Source: an uncultured Caryophanales bacterium
GTDB taxonomy: Bacteria; Bacillota_I; Bacilli_A; RF39; UBA660
Length of the DNA: 13,106 bases
Direction of reading: 5' to 3'
Assembly (NCBI GenBank): GCA_946402785.1
Contig: CAMIXP010000025.1
Span: forward strand, 1-13,106
Below are positions 6,362-13,106 of the stretch, in pieces. Each line of letters opens with the position of its first letter. The first letter of the stretch is position 1. The translations under genes and the position numbers were made by a program. Below the pieces are notes generated by a model. It worked only from the letters and a program-made list of their open reading frames with translations. It did no database searches and was not told the origin of the DNA.

Positions 6362-7831
6362 ATGAAGAAATTCAAATGGAAAAAGGAATATAATGCCTAT
6401 TTAATCTTATTTTTTTTATTACTGTTTGTACACTACCCTATTATTTCTAGAAACTTATTAACCGCAGATGTTTTACTCAATAATGCTTTCTATAATGGGT
6501 ATGCTTGGGAAATTTCATTAGGAAGATTTGGATTAATGATAATTGGTATTTTAAAAGGATATATGTCTTATCCTGTTGTAGATACTGTTATTAGTTTTCT
6601 TTTGATTCTTATGATTACTTATTGTTTAATCAGACTATTTGGTATCAAAGAAAAGATTCCAAAAGCCTTTGTATTTTTATTGATGGCTTTATCTCCTATT
6701 GTTTCTTCTACTTTATTATTTCACTATTGTTCCATTGGATATTTTATTGCTTTCTTATGTGGTATTTTATCTGTATTAATCTATTATGAAGCAAAAAACA
6801 AATATATTAAATATATCGCACCTATTGTTTTTATTGTCATTAGTTTATCGATGTATCAAGCTTATTTATCTTTGATTGTAACTGTGTTTATGCTTTATCA
6901 AATTAAATTATTACTCAATCAAAAAATGAATTATAAACAGAGTGGTATTTATCTCTTATTATTGATAGGTGGAGTTCTTTCTTACTTTATCTGTATGAAA
7001 CTTAGTCAATTTGTATTTCATATTGATATGGCAAGTTATAGTAATGCGAATCATATTGGAATCTCTACTCTTTTACAAATACCAAGTAAGTTTATAGAGT
7101 CTTATCGACTATTCTTTGAAATGTATTTTGGAAATACGATTACGAAGAATACGTATTTATGGAATCCGATTCTATATACTTGGATTGGAGTCATCTTCTT
7201 AGTATCTCTAGGAATTCAGTTATGGAACAGTAAAATGAATTGGAAAGAAAAAGTACTTGTTTGTGTTCTTGTTCTTTTGATTCCTGTCTTTTTAAATAGT
7301 GTTATCTTTGTGATTGCGGATGCAAAATTACAATTATTAATGAGTGCATCTTACTTAGTATTTCTTGTATATCTAGTTAGTTTTTCTTATCCAAAGAAAG
7401 TACCGATTGTTGTATTCATCTTATTTGGTATTTTACTTCGTAATTATTTTATTCAAGATCAAGCAACTTACTTAACACTTGATCATACATATCAAGCTTA
7501 TAAGACTGTTATTGGTCAAGCTATTCAAAATAACTATGATAAGAAATTTATTACAGTTGGGGAAATTCATAATAACGATACTTCTATTACGAATTATAAT
7601 TATGGTTATATTTCTGATGATGGAATCTTCTGGGATGAATATCATTTAAGAAAACTAGGTTTTGAAAGATTTTGTTCTCAAGCGTTTGGCGTGTCTCTTT
7701 CTTATGGAGATGAATCTGTTGATTTATATGCTCGAGGGCTTCCAAGTACTGATGTTATTTATGAATTTGAAGATACCATTATTATTAATTTATCATCTGT
7801 AGGAGGTGAGACTGTTGAAGAGAATTCTTAA
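6362..7831 (+). CDS. GtrII-type polytopic membrane glycosyltransferase
   Basis: The 489-residue membrane protein has about eleven hydrophobic segments and a soluble C-terminal part (about residues 390-489). Features fit the GtrII (glucosyltransferase) family: an Asp in the first outer loop (TADVLLN, Asp36), then WEISLGRFG (49-57), a Ser-rich segment SPIVSSTLLFHYCSIGY (110-126) and SMYQAYLSL (162-170). GtrII proteins glucosylate surface polysaccharide using polyprenyl-phosphate-linked sugar in O-antigen systems; related proteins occur in many Gram-positives near wall polysaccharide genes. AGGTGA seven bases ahead supports ATG 6362. It is the first gene of an operon whose second gene, an LCP ligase, overlaps it by 17 bases, linking it to a cell-wall glycopolymer. 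The sugar and acceptor are unknown. Confidence 0.78.
   Translation: MKKFKWKKEYNAYLILFFLLLFVHYPIISRNLLTADVLLNNAFYNGYAWEISLGRFGLMIIGILKGYMSYPVVDTVISFLLILMITYCLIRLFGIKEKIPKAFVFLLMALSPIVSSTLLFHYCSIGYFIAFLCGILSVLIYYEAKNKYIKYIAPIVFIVISLSMYQAYLSLIVTVFMLYQIKLLLNQKMNYKQSGIYLLLLIGGVLSYFICMKLSQFVFHIDMASYSNANHIGISTLLQIPSKFIESYRLFFEMYFGNTITKNTYLWNPILYTWIGVIFLVSLGIQLWNSKMNWKEKVLVCVLVLLIPVFLNSVIFVIADAKLQLLMSASYLVFLVYLVSFSYPKKVPIVVFILFGILLRNYFIQDQATYLTLDHTYQAYKTVIGQAIQNNYDKKFITVGEIHNNDTSITNYNYGYISDDGIFWDEYHLRKLGFERFCSQAFGVSLSYGDESVDLYARGLPSTDVIYEFEDTIIINLSSVGGETVEENS
7801..7806 (+). promoter_or_regulatory. Ribosome binding site deciding the LCP gene start
   Basis: AGGAGG lies within the 3' end of the preceding gene. 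The GTG at 7806 overlaps this site; the TTG at 7815 stands 8 bases after it and is the better start. Confidence 0.8.
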
Positions 7832-9218
7832 AAATATTGTTAGTTTGATTGTACTGGTTGTAGGAATTTTTACTGTTTTAGAAGTATTCAAACTGAATAT
7901 TTTACCTGATAAATATCTTACTATTTTTCTTGTAGGAGAGATTGTTTTATTCTTACTAGGATTACTCCTTTATAATTTAAAACATATGATATGGGTTATT
8001 CTTGGATTACTTTTATTTGTCGTTAGTGTGGGTGGAAATGTATTTGGATATTATTATTTGAATAAAACCAATCGATATATTGATCAAAATTTTGCGGTTG
8101 AAACTTACAAAGTAGTTACTCATTATTATTTAATTAAAAGTTCTACAAATCCAGTTTCTTCTTTGGAAGAATTAGATCCTAGTACTACCATTCAATATTA
8201 TCAATATAGTCGTTCGATTGAACTTGCCCTTGCCAAATTAGGACAATATACTTATAAAGGTTTCGATAATGGTTTAAATGCTTTAGGTAGTGTTAAAAAT
8301 GAGGGAGGTTATTTTTTACTACCAAGTAGTAATTATGAATTATTTATAGAATCTTCTAATATGTTAAATCGAGATGATTATGCTGTTCTTTATGAATTTG
8401 ATGTAGAAGAAGAATTTGAAAAGAATAAAGAATTACCAGATTCTTATAATGTTTATATTAATGCTTATGATTACTCAGGTGTTCATAGTGATTTTAATAT
8501 GATTGCGACGGTTAATACGAAAACTCATCAAGTGGTATTAACGTCTATTCCAAGAGATTATTATATTGATGTTCCTGCTTATCATATGAAAGATACTTTA
8601 TTATATATGGGTTCTTTGGATCCTAAAATATCAAAGGATGCTTTAGAGAATTTATTTGATATTAAGATTGACTATACGGTTAGTGTCAATGCAAAGACAT
8701 TGATTCAAATTGTCGATACATTAGGTGGAGTTGAATTTTGTTCTAATTATGACTTCTATACATTACATGATATGAATGTTGGAAGTTATAAAGATTATGG
8801 AGAAAAACTTCATGTTACTAAAGGATGTAATACTTATAATGGACTTGGTATCTTAGCAATCGCTCGTGAAAGAGTTCGTATTCCTGGAGGAGATCGTGCA
8901 AGACAAGAGAATTGCCGTAAGATTATTATTAGTATTATGAAGAAACTTGCTTCTACTACTACCCTAACGAATTATGATGAGATCCTTGCTTCTTTTGATG
9001 GATTATATACAACAAATATGAATAAAGAAGTGATTACTGGATTAATTAAAGAAGGTTTAAAGAATCCAAACTTTGAAGTCATTGAACAGAGTGTCGATGG
9101 TGTAGATGGTATGGGTACTGGTGGACTTGGTACAGGAAATGCTTGGATTGTAGAACCGAATATGGATACGGTAAATGCTGCAAGCACTAAAATCAAAGAA
9201 GTTATGAAAGCAAAATAA
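7815..9218 (+). CDS. LytR-CpsA-Psr (LCP) family cell-wall glycopolymer ligase
   Basis: The 467-residue protein should attach an undecaprenyl-linked glycopolymer (teichoic acid or capsule) to peptidoglycan on the outer face of the membrane. Three N-terminal membrane segments (about residues 7-23, 34-53, 58-82) match the CpsA-type layout. An accessory domain follows (about 90-205), then the LCP domain (about 210-380) with YINAYDYSG..SDFNM (Asp219, Asp226), VVLTSIPRDYYIDVP (240-254, Arg247) and RERVRIPGGDRARQENC (Arg351, Arg353, Asp360, Arg361, Arg363, Gln364), the pyrophosphate- and metal-binding signature. The C-terminal part (EQSVDGVDGMGTGGLG...AWIVEPN) is also CpsA-like. TTG 7815 is chosen because GTG 7806 lies within the ribosome binding site; it gives the usual basic N-terminus MKRILKN. 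The 17-base overlap with the GtrII gene implies translational coupling. Confidence 0.92.
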   Translation: MKRILKNIVSLIVLVVGIFTVLEVFKLNILPDKYLTIFLVGEIVLFLLGLLLYNLKHMIWVILGLLLFVVSVGGNVFGYYYLNKTNRYIDQNFAVETYKVVTHYYLIKSSTNPVSSLEELDPSTTIQYYQYSRSIELALAKLGQYTYKGFDNGLNALGSVKNEGGYFLLPSSNYELFIESSNMLNRDDYAVLYEFDVEEEFEKNKELPDSYNVYINAYDYSGVHSDFNMIATVNTKTHQVVLTSIPRDYYIDVPAYHMKDTLLYMGSLDPKISKDALENLFDIKIDYTVSVNAKTLIQIVDTLGGVEFCSNYDFYTLHDMNVGSYKDYGEKLHVTKGCNTYNGLGILAIARERVRIPGGDRARQENCRKIIISIMKKLASTTTLTNYDEILASFDGLYTTNMNKEVITGLIKEGLKNPNFEVIEQSVDGVDGMGTGGLGTGNAWIVEPNMDTVNAASTKIKEVMKAK

Positions 9219-9246
9219 AAAAGAGAATTTCTTCTCTTTTTTTTAT
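9217..9246. terminator. Bidirectional terminator between the LCP gene and glmS
   Basis: The 11-base stem AAAAAAGAGAA (9217-9227) / TTCTCTTTTTT (9232-9242) has loop TTTC. On the plus strand it runs into TTTT (a U-tract of ten), and on the minus strand the A-tract becomes a U-tract. It overlaps both stop codons' surroundings and serves the two convergent genes. Confidence 0.88.
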
Positions 9247-11018
9247 TCTACTGTTACAGATTTTGCTAAGTTTCTAGGCTTATCAATATCTAATCCTCTT
9301 TCTAAGGCTACATAGTATCCTATCATTTGAAGAGGTGGAACGATTAAGATTGGTTGGAAATAATCACTTAGTTTTTCAACTACATATTTAAAGTGATGAT
9401 TCATTAAACTTCCATCGTTTGTAATGGTGTAGATTCTTGCTTTACGAGATTCTACTTCTATTACGTTTGATTCTGTTTTATCTTTGATTTTATCGTCTGT
9501 GATAATAGCAAATACAGGGACTCCTTCTTCAATTAAAGAAATGGTTCCATGTTTTAATTCTCCTGCTTGATAAGCATCACTGTGTGTATAAGAAACTTCT
9601 TTTAGTTTTAAGCTTCCCTCTTCACACATCGCATAGTCTACTCCTCTACCAATGTAGAAAGCATCTCTTGCATCTTTTAACTCTTTTCCAACATTTTCAA
9701 ATATTCCTTTATCGTTTAACACCTTTCTTAAGTATTCTGGAAGGTGTTTTCCTTCTTCTAGGATCTTCTTATAATTGGTTTCTAATCCTTTACTCTTAGC
9801 CGCTTTTAATGCGATTAGAGAGAACATAGCAACTTGTAGTAAATAGGCTTTTGTTGTCGCTACCGCAATCTCTGGTCCTGCTTCAATGAATAAGGTTTGT
9901 TTTGCTTCTCTTGCAATCGTTGATGTCTTTACATTGACAATTGCTAAGGTATCAATTCCTTCTTCATGTGCCTTTCTCATAGCCGCAATCGTATCGGCTG
10001 TTTCTCCTGATTGAGACACTAATATTACTAATGTTTTGCGATCATAAATAATCTTTTTATAACGATATTCTGATGCACATTCTGTCATGCATTTAATATT
10101 TGCTTTTTCTTCCAACAAGCATTTACCAATCATACCTGCATATAAAGCAGATCCACAAGCTACAATATGAATATCTTCATAAGAACTAACGTCTACCATC
10201 TTATCCATATCATTTAGATATTTATTTAAGGTCCTTTGTAGTACGATTGGTTCTTCCATGATTTCTTTTAACATGAAATGTTTGTAGCTACCCTTATTGG
10301 CATCTTCTACGGTAATGGTTGCTTGATTAACTTCTTTGTTAATCTTTTTTCCATCTTTGTAGATTGTTACTTTGTCTTCTGATAATTCTGCGACTTCATC
10401 ATCTTCTAATAAGATGTATTCATCTGTATATTTGATGATAGCAGCAATATCGGATGCAATATAGTTTTCCCCTTTTCCAATTCCTACGATTAATGGGGAA
10501 TCCTTTCTTACTGCATATAGTTTATCTTGATCTTCAAATAGAATACCAAAAGCATAAGATCCTTTTAAGGATTTAATAGCCTTTGTAATAGCTTCTATTG
10601 GACTTCCTTTATAATAATTGTCGATGACTGCACAAGCAACTTCCGTATCGGTTTCACTACGAAAAACAATGCCCTCATTCACCAACTTATTTTTTAAGTC
10701 TGTTGCATTTTCTATAATTCCATTATGAACAATTGTAACTTTGTTTACTTTGTGGGGATGCGCATTTACTTCATTTGCTTCTCCATGTGTTGCCCATCTT
10801 GTATGAGCAATACCAAGTTTGGAATTGATTAGGTCTTCTTGTTTGATTTTTTCTTCTAAATCCGCAATTTTGCCTGTACTTTTAATGATCTGTATATTGT
10901 CATTATTTTTAATAGCAATACCGCTGGAATCATACCCTCTATACTCTAATTTTTTTAAACCGTCTATTAAAAATTCTTTCGGATGTTGTTGTCCAACATA
11001 TCCTACTATTCCACACAT
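9243..11018 (-). CDS. glmS: Glutamine--fructose-6-phosphate aminotransferase (isomerizing)
   Basis: The 591-residue cytoplasmic enzyme converts fructose-6-phosphate and glutamine to glucosamine-6-phosphate, the first step to UDP-GlcNAc for peptidoglycan and teichoic acids. The class II glutamine amidotransferase domain occupies about residues 2-220: catalytic Cys2 (MCGIVGYVG), TRWATHG (73-79), HNGIIEN (98-104) and SETDTEV (121-127). Two SIS (sugar isomerase) domains follow, with IVACGSALYAG, VSQSGETADT and EVATTKAY-type motifs, and the C-terminus DKPRNLAKSVTVE is the family ending. Length is normal. The ATG at 11018 is fixed by the nucleophile Cys2 and GGAGG 12 bases upstream. Expression is controlled by the glmS ribozyme in the leader; transcription ends at the shared convergent terminator. 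Confidence 0.98.
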   Translation of the reverse strand: MCGIVGYVGQQHPKEFLIDGLKKLEYRGYDSSGIAIKNNDNIQIIKSTGKIADLEEKIKQEDLINSKLGIAHTRWATHGEANEVNAHPHKVNKVTIVHNGIIENATDLKNKLVNEGIVFRSETDTEVACAVIDNYYKGSPIEAITKAIKSLKGSYAFGILFEDQDKLYAVRKDSPLIVGIGKGENYIASDIAAIIKYTDEYILLEDDEVAELSEDKVTIYKDGKKINKEVNQATITVEDANKGSYKHFMLKEIMEEPIVLQRTLNKYLNDMDKMVDVSSYEDIHIVACGSALYAGMIGKCLLEEKANIKCMTECASEYRYKKIIYDRKTLVILVSQSGETADTIAAMRKAHEEGIDTLAIVNVKTSTIAREAKQTLFIEAGPEIAVATTKAYLLQVAMFSLIALKAAKSKGLETNYKKILEEGKHLPEYLRKVLNDKGIFENVGKELKDARDAFYIGRGVDYAMCEEGSLKLKEVSYTHSDAYQAGELKHGTISLIEEGVPVFAIITDDKIKDKTESNVIEVESRKARIYTITNDGSLMNHHFKYVVEKLSDYFQPILIVPPLQMIGYYVALERGLDIDKPRNLAKSVTVE

Positions 11019-11030
11019 ATATCTAATTTT

Positions 11031-11200
11031 CCTCCACTATAAAAACATGTAGTGGCGATATATTGTTTGTTATAATTTTGATTTTACTCTTTGTAATATA
11101 TCTTACGAATCACTATTTCCGCAGTAGTACCCGCCGAATCTTTCGATACCCTACTAACCTCGTCAACTCATTACAGTCCTGGCGCTAAATGATGGATTAC
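11031..11200 (-). ncRNA. glmS ribozyme-riboswitch (core 11080-11186)
   Basis: Reading the minus strand, the conserved blocks of the glmS ribozyme occur in order: AGCGCCAGGACUG (11186-11174), GUUGACGAGG, GGUAUCGAAAGAUUCGGCGG, and ACAAAGAG at the P4 position. When bound to glucosamine-6-phosphate the RNA cuts itself just upstream of GCGCC, here between A11186 and G11185, and the mRNA is then degraded. P1 is a short GACU/AGUU stem and P3 pairs AGUAG with CUACU. The helix that would be P4 is unusual: the usual stem-loop inserted before ACAAAGAG is missing, leaving a short UUAC/GUAA, GAU/AUC pairing, or a longer GAUAUAUU/AAUAUAUC pairing. The span to the glmS ribosome binding site is included because family members commonly extend there. 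Confidence 0.95.
11034..11055 (-). promoter_or_regulatory. Hairpin adjoining the glmS ribosome binding site
   Basis: In the RNA, CCACUA (11055-11050) and UAGUGG (11039-11034) form a perfect 6-base stem with a 10-base loop. Its 3' arm runs straight into the ribosome binding site, sharing two bases with GGAGG (11035-11031). CACUA could instead pair with UAGUG at 11115-11111 inside the ribozyme. Any role in translation is inference. Confidence 0.45.
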
Positions 11201-11231
11201 TCCTTTCTTGTCCCTTCATCTTATAATCCAT
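11192..11231 (-). repeat. Inverted repeat ahead of the glmS ribozyme
   Basis: ATGGATTA (11192-11199) and TAATCCAT (11224-11231) are perfect 8-base arms separated by 24 bases. The outer arm overlaps the glmS -10 box, and the inner arm lies a few bases before the ribozyme cleavage site. It may be a DNA operator-like site or a partial leader hairpin; nothing decides between these. Confidence 0.4.
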
Positions 11232-11258
11232 TATATATAAAAATAAAAAAGATGACAA
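11230..11258 (-). promoter_or_regulatory. Strong promoter of glmS, -35 inside a terminator stem
   Basis: On the minus strand TTGTCA (11258-11253, five of six consensus bases), a 17-base spacer and the perfect -10 TATAAT (11235-11230). Expected transcription start is near 11223, about 37 bases ahead of the ribozyme cleavage site. The -35 hexamer lies within the 3' arm of the terminator of the upstream gene. Confidence 0.8.
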
Positions 11259-11286
11259 TCTTTTTAACCAAAAATGTCATCTTTTG
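11236..11286 (-). terminator. Intrinsic terminator after the zinc-ribbon protein gene
   Basis: The stem AAAAGATGACA / TGTCATCTTTT uses 11251-11257 with 11275-11281 as its core plus flanking A/T pairs. The loop contains a further UUUUU/AAAAA pairing. On the minus strand it is followed by TTTTTTATTTTT. The stem overlaps the stop codon region (11264-11266), and its 3' arm contains the -35 box of glmS. Confidence 0.87.
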
Positions 11287-12412
11287 TAAATACGAAATGG
11301 GTTTTTGCTTGTTTGTCTTTTCCTTTTTCCATCAGCTTATCTTCATACTCAGATTCTTCTTTCATAGAATCAAATTTGCTGGCAAGTTCTTTGCTCATGG
11401 TAAGCATTTCTTGATAGTACTGAGTAAGACCATAATCCTTTTGAAGGGTTTCTAGTTCTGGAATTTTCGTTGTATCTGCTTCTACTCGGAAGTATCCATC
11501 ATCATCTGGTTTGAAATACATATATTCTGTTTTTCCATCTTGGATAATTCGAACATAAATATTGTATGTTTTCTTTGGAGTTGTTGTAATTTCACAAACT
11601 AATTCTTGTAGTTCTCCACTAATTCCATAGTCTGTAAAAGAGGTACTAATTCTTTTACCGAATGTTTTACAGTTTGCTTGATTGCTGCTTGTTTCTCCCC
11701 AGTATTTAGATATTTTTCCATTGTACTGGATATGTACAAATTGAGATAAGACAATTACTAGGAATACTAAGAAGATTAGGAGAGCCATCCATACGTTTAC
11801 TCCTCCTTTTTTCTTGCATCTTTCTTCGACTCCGAATTCTCCAGAATCCGATTCTGTTTGTTCAATCTTTGTTACTTTTCTTTCTACAAATAATAGATAA
11901 ATTCTATTAAAGAACATTCCTGAAAATACCATGGATAATATAACATATGGAACAATAATAGCTGGTATCCATACTAAAATAATTCCTGTAACAATTAATC
12001 CAATAATACCTATTAGATATAGTTTTCTATACAAGAAATAAATCCAACTTAATAATAAGGCATAAATGTTAAATGGTCTTTCTGCAACCCACTTATAGTC
12101 TTCTCCGATGAAAGCAGCCATGTTAGGATCTGTAATACGATTATCCTCTTCTTCTATGGCAATATCATCTGGTATTTCAATTTTAGGTTCTTTCTTTTTC
12201 TTGTCTTTTTTCTTTTCTTCTACAGGTTCCTCTTCTGGAACTGGCTCTTGATCAAAGACTTTTTCGTGCTTCATTTGTTTTTTGGTCATTTTTCCTAGAC
12301 GATCATCTTCTAATGAATTACTAGGTAAATCTTCATCATCTACATAATTACCACACAATGTACAGAACTTTTCGGTACTTTTTAATTCGTTTCCGCAGTT
12401 TTTACATCTCAT
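11264..12412 (-). CDS. Zinc-ribbon membrane protein with an extracytoplasmic C-terminal domain
   Basis: The 382-residue protein starts with a zinc ribbon of two CxxC knuckles (Cys3, Cys6, Cys17, Cys20), then a charged linker rich in Glu, Lys and Pro (about 23-95). Residues about 112-180 carry FNIYALLLSWIYFLYRKLYLIG and two or three membrane helices, reminiscent of DUF2628-type proteins. A further single helix spans about 206-226. The C-terminal part (about 227-382) is soluble and ends in charged helices. The function is unknown. AAAAAGGAG nine bases ahead supports ATG 12412. An overlapping ATG at 12420 in another frame opens only five codons. It lies 16 bases after the AAA+ gene, clearly in one transcript, and is followed by a strong terminator. 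A partnership with the AAA+ protein is likely from position alone. Confidence 0.85.
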   Translation of the reverse strand: MRCKNCGNELKSTEKFCTLCGNYVDDEDLPSNSLEDDRLGKMTKKQMKHEKVFDQEPVPEEEPVEEKKKDKKKKEPKIEIPDDIAIEEEDNRITDPNMAAFIGEDYKWVAERPFNIYALLLSWIYFLYRKLYLIGIIGLIVTGIILVWIPAIIVPYVILSMVFSGMFFNRIYLLFVERKVTKIEQTESDSGEFGVEERCKKKGGVNVWMALLIFLVFLVIVLSQFVHIQYNGKISKYWGETSSNQANCKTFGKRISTSFTDYGISGELQELVCEITTTPKKTYNIYVRIIQDGKTEYMYFKPDDDGYFRVEADTTKIPELETLQKDYGLTQYYQEMLTMSKELASKFDSMKEESEYEDKLMEKGKDKQAKTHFVFTKDDIFG

Positions 12413-12428
12413 TAGCCATTACTCCTTT

Positions 12429-13106
12429 TTAAATAGAATCGTCTCCTAATCTTTCATATGATCCATGATTTTCTTCTCTGTATTCATTGATTTGATCATT
12501 GAACATCTTATCGAATTGAGGCATTGACTTTGCAATTACATCTGGATAGATATTTTTACTATCGATAATTGCTTTTCTGATATCCATGATATTTACATTG
12601 AAACGATTATCAAACAAAGCATTTGAGAATGCTTGTTGAACAATGGTTAAAGAAACATCTGGATAACGAGATCCTATTTCATATATTCTCTTATATTCAC
12701 TTGTTATATCGGTAATGAATTCCATAATTCTTCTTTGAATAAATGGAGTATACATTAGTTTTGCGCCTGTTTTATATTCAATCTTTGGAAGGGTTCCAAT
12801 TAAGATTTGAATGTTTTCTTCTCTAGTTGGTTCAAATATTTCTACTTTTTGGAAACGTCTTACAAAGGCTTTATCTCTTAAAATGTATCGTTCGTATTCT
12901 TCCGTTGTCGTAGCACCAATTACTTTGATGTCTCCTCTATCTAGTGCTGGTTTAAACATATTGGCAAAGTCTAGTGCTTCTCCTTTGGTACCCATAAGGG
13001 TATGAATTTCATCGATAAATAAAATCAATTTTGTTTTATCTTTTAATTCATCGATTAAGATTTGAACTTTTGATTCTCCTGTTACAGGGTCTGCTCCTAA
13101 TAAGGC
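12429..13106 (-). CDS. Single-ring Clp-type AAA+ ATPase, C-terminal part (cut by the right edge)
   Basis: The frame is open to the window edge, so the N-terminus is missing; 225 residues are visible. They match the first nucleotide-binding domain of ClpA/ClpB/ClpC: Walker B LILFIDEIHTL (Asp32, Glu33 of the visible part), sensor 1 KVIGATT (61-67), then arginine-finger region FVRRFQKVEIFEP (81-93). The C-terminal lid keeps a sensor-2-like SRYPDVS (146-152) but departs from the ClpB consensus afterwards. The protein stops about 80 residues later, so there is no second AAA+ ring domain as in true ClpB or ClpC. A Walker A motif would lie off the window. Downstream the zinc-ribbon gene follows after 16 bases. 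It is not an ordinary Clp protease partner; role unknown. Confidence 0.85.
   Translation of the reverse strand, partial: ALLGADPVTGESKVQILIDELKDKTKLILFIDEIHTLMGTKGEALDFANMFKPALDRGDIKVIGATTTEEYERYILRDKAFVRRFQKVEIFEPTREENIQILIGTLPKIEYKTGAKLMYTPFIQRRIMEFITDITSEYKRIYEIGSRYPDVSLTIVQQAFSNALFDNRFNVNIMDIRKAIIDSKNIYPDVIAKSMPQFDKMFNDQINEYREENHGSYERLGDDSI

Noticed and set aside
8972..9196. Minus-strand reading frame opposite the LCP gene end
   Set aside because: It is a shadow of the LCP coding region; there is no ribosome binding site and it has low-complexity Pro/Ser composition.
11170..11226. Small reading frame in the glmS leader starting ATGAAGGGACAAG
   Set aside because: It has no ribosome binding site, starts at the predicted transcript end and runs through the ribozyme core.
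13026..13028. TTG as a start codon for the AAA+ protein
   Set aside because: The frame continues upstream to the edge with family-typical sequence just before Walker B, so this is an internal Leu codon of a partial gene.

Overview
The window is AT-rich, uses the standard genetic code (TAA/TAG stops, intact long frames, no TGA read as Trp), and has strong Shine-Dalgarno sequences of the AGGAGGTGAT type. It carries a glmS ribozyme, a SipW-type signal peptidase, an LCP (LytR-CpsA-Psr) enzyme and a GtrII-type membrane protein. Together these point to a low-GC member of the Bacillota, probably a Bacilli-like host- or gut-associated lineage. The lineage is inferred from gene content and base composition, not from a marker gene. 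No mobile element, CRISPR array, tRNA or rRNA is visible.

Layout, left to right. 1-1510 (minus, cut by the left edge) encodes a large protein with an alpha/beta-hydrolase-like domain, a helical segment and a long Thr-rich tail of TTTGG repeats. 1583-2396 (minus) holds the overlapping pair sipW-type signal peptidase and csaA. 2479-3306 (minus) is a TtcA-family PP-loop tRNA thiolase. 3383-6276 (minus) holds a GT39-like membrane glycosyltransferase followed 35 bases later by a membrane-bound XRE regulator with a C-terminal coiled coil. From a divergent promoter region at 6277-6361, an operon on the plus strand (6362-9218) encodes a GtrII-type membrane protein and an LCP ligase, overlapping by 17 bases. 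It converges on glmS (9243-11018, minus) across a shared bidirectional terminator. Upstream of glmS lie a compact glmS ribozyme and a strong promoter. 11264-13106 (minus) holds a zinc-ribbon membrane protein and, upstream of it, the C-terminal part of a single-ring Clp-type AAA+ ATPase cut by the right edge.

How the genes relate. The GT39-like enzyme, GtrII-like protein and LCP enzyme look like a cell-surface glycopolymer or glycosylation module. GlmS supplies glucosamine-6-phosphate for amino-sugar precursors and is controlled by its own product through the ribozyme. The Thr-rich protein is a plausible exported or surface protein, although its visible N-terminus has no signal peptide. The other genes (csaA, ttcA-like) are housekeeping.

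A recurring structural theme is compactness. At four junctions the terminator of one minus-strand gene abuts or overlaps the predicted -35 box of the next gene. At glmS the -35 box lies inside the terminator stem. The least explained genes are the Thr-tailed hydrolase-like protein, the membrane XRE protein, and the AAA+/zinc-ribbon pair.
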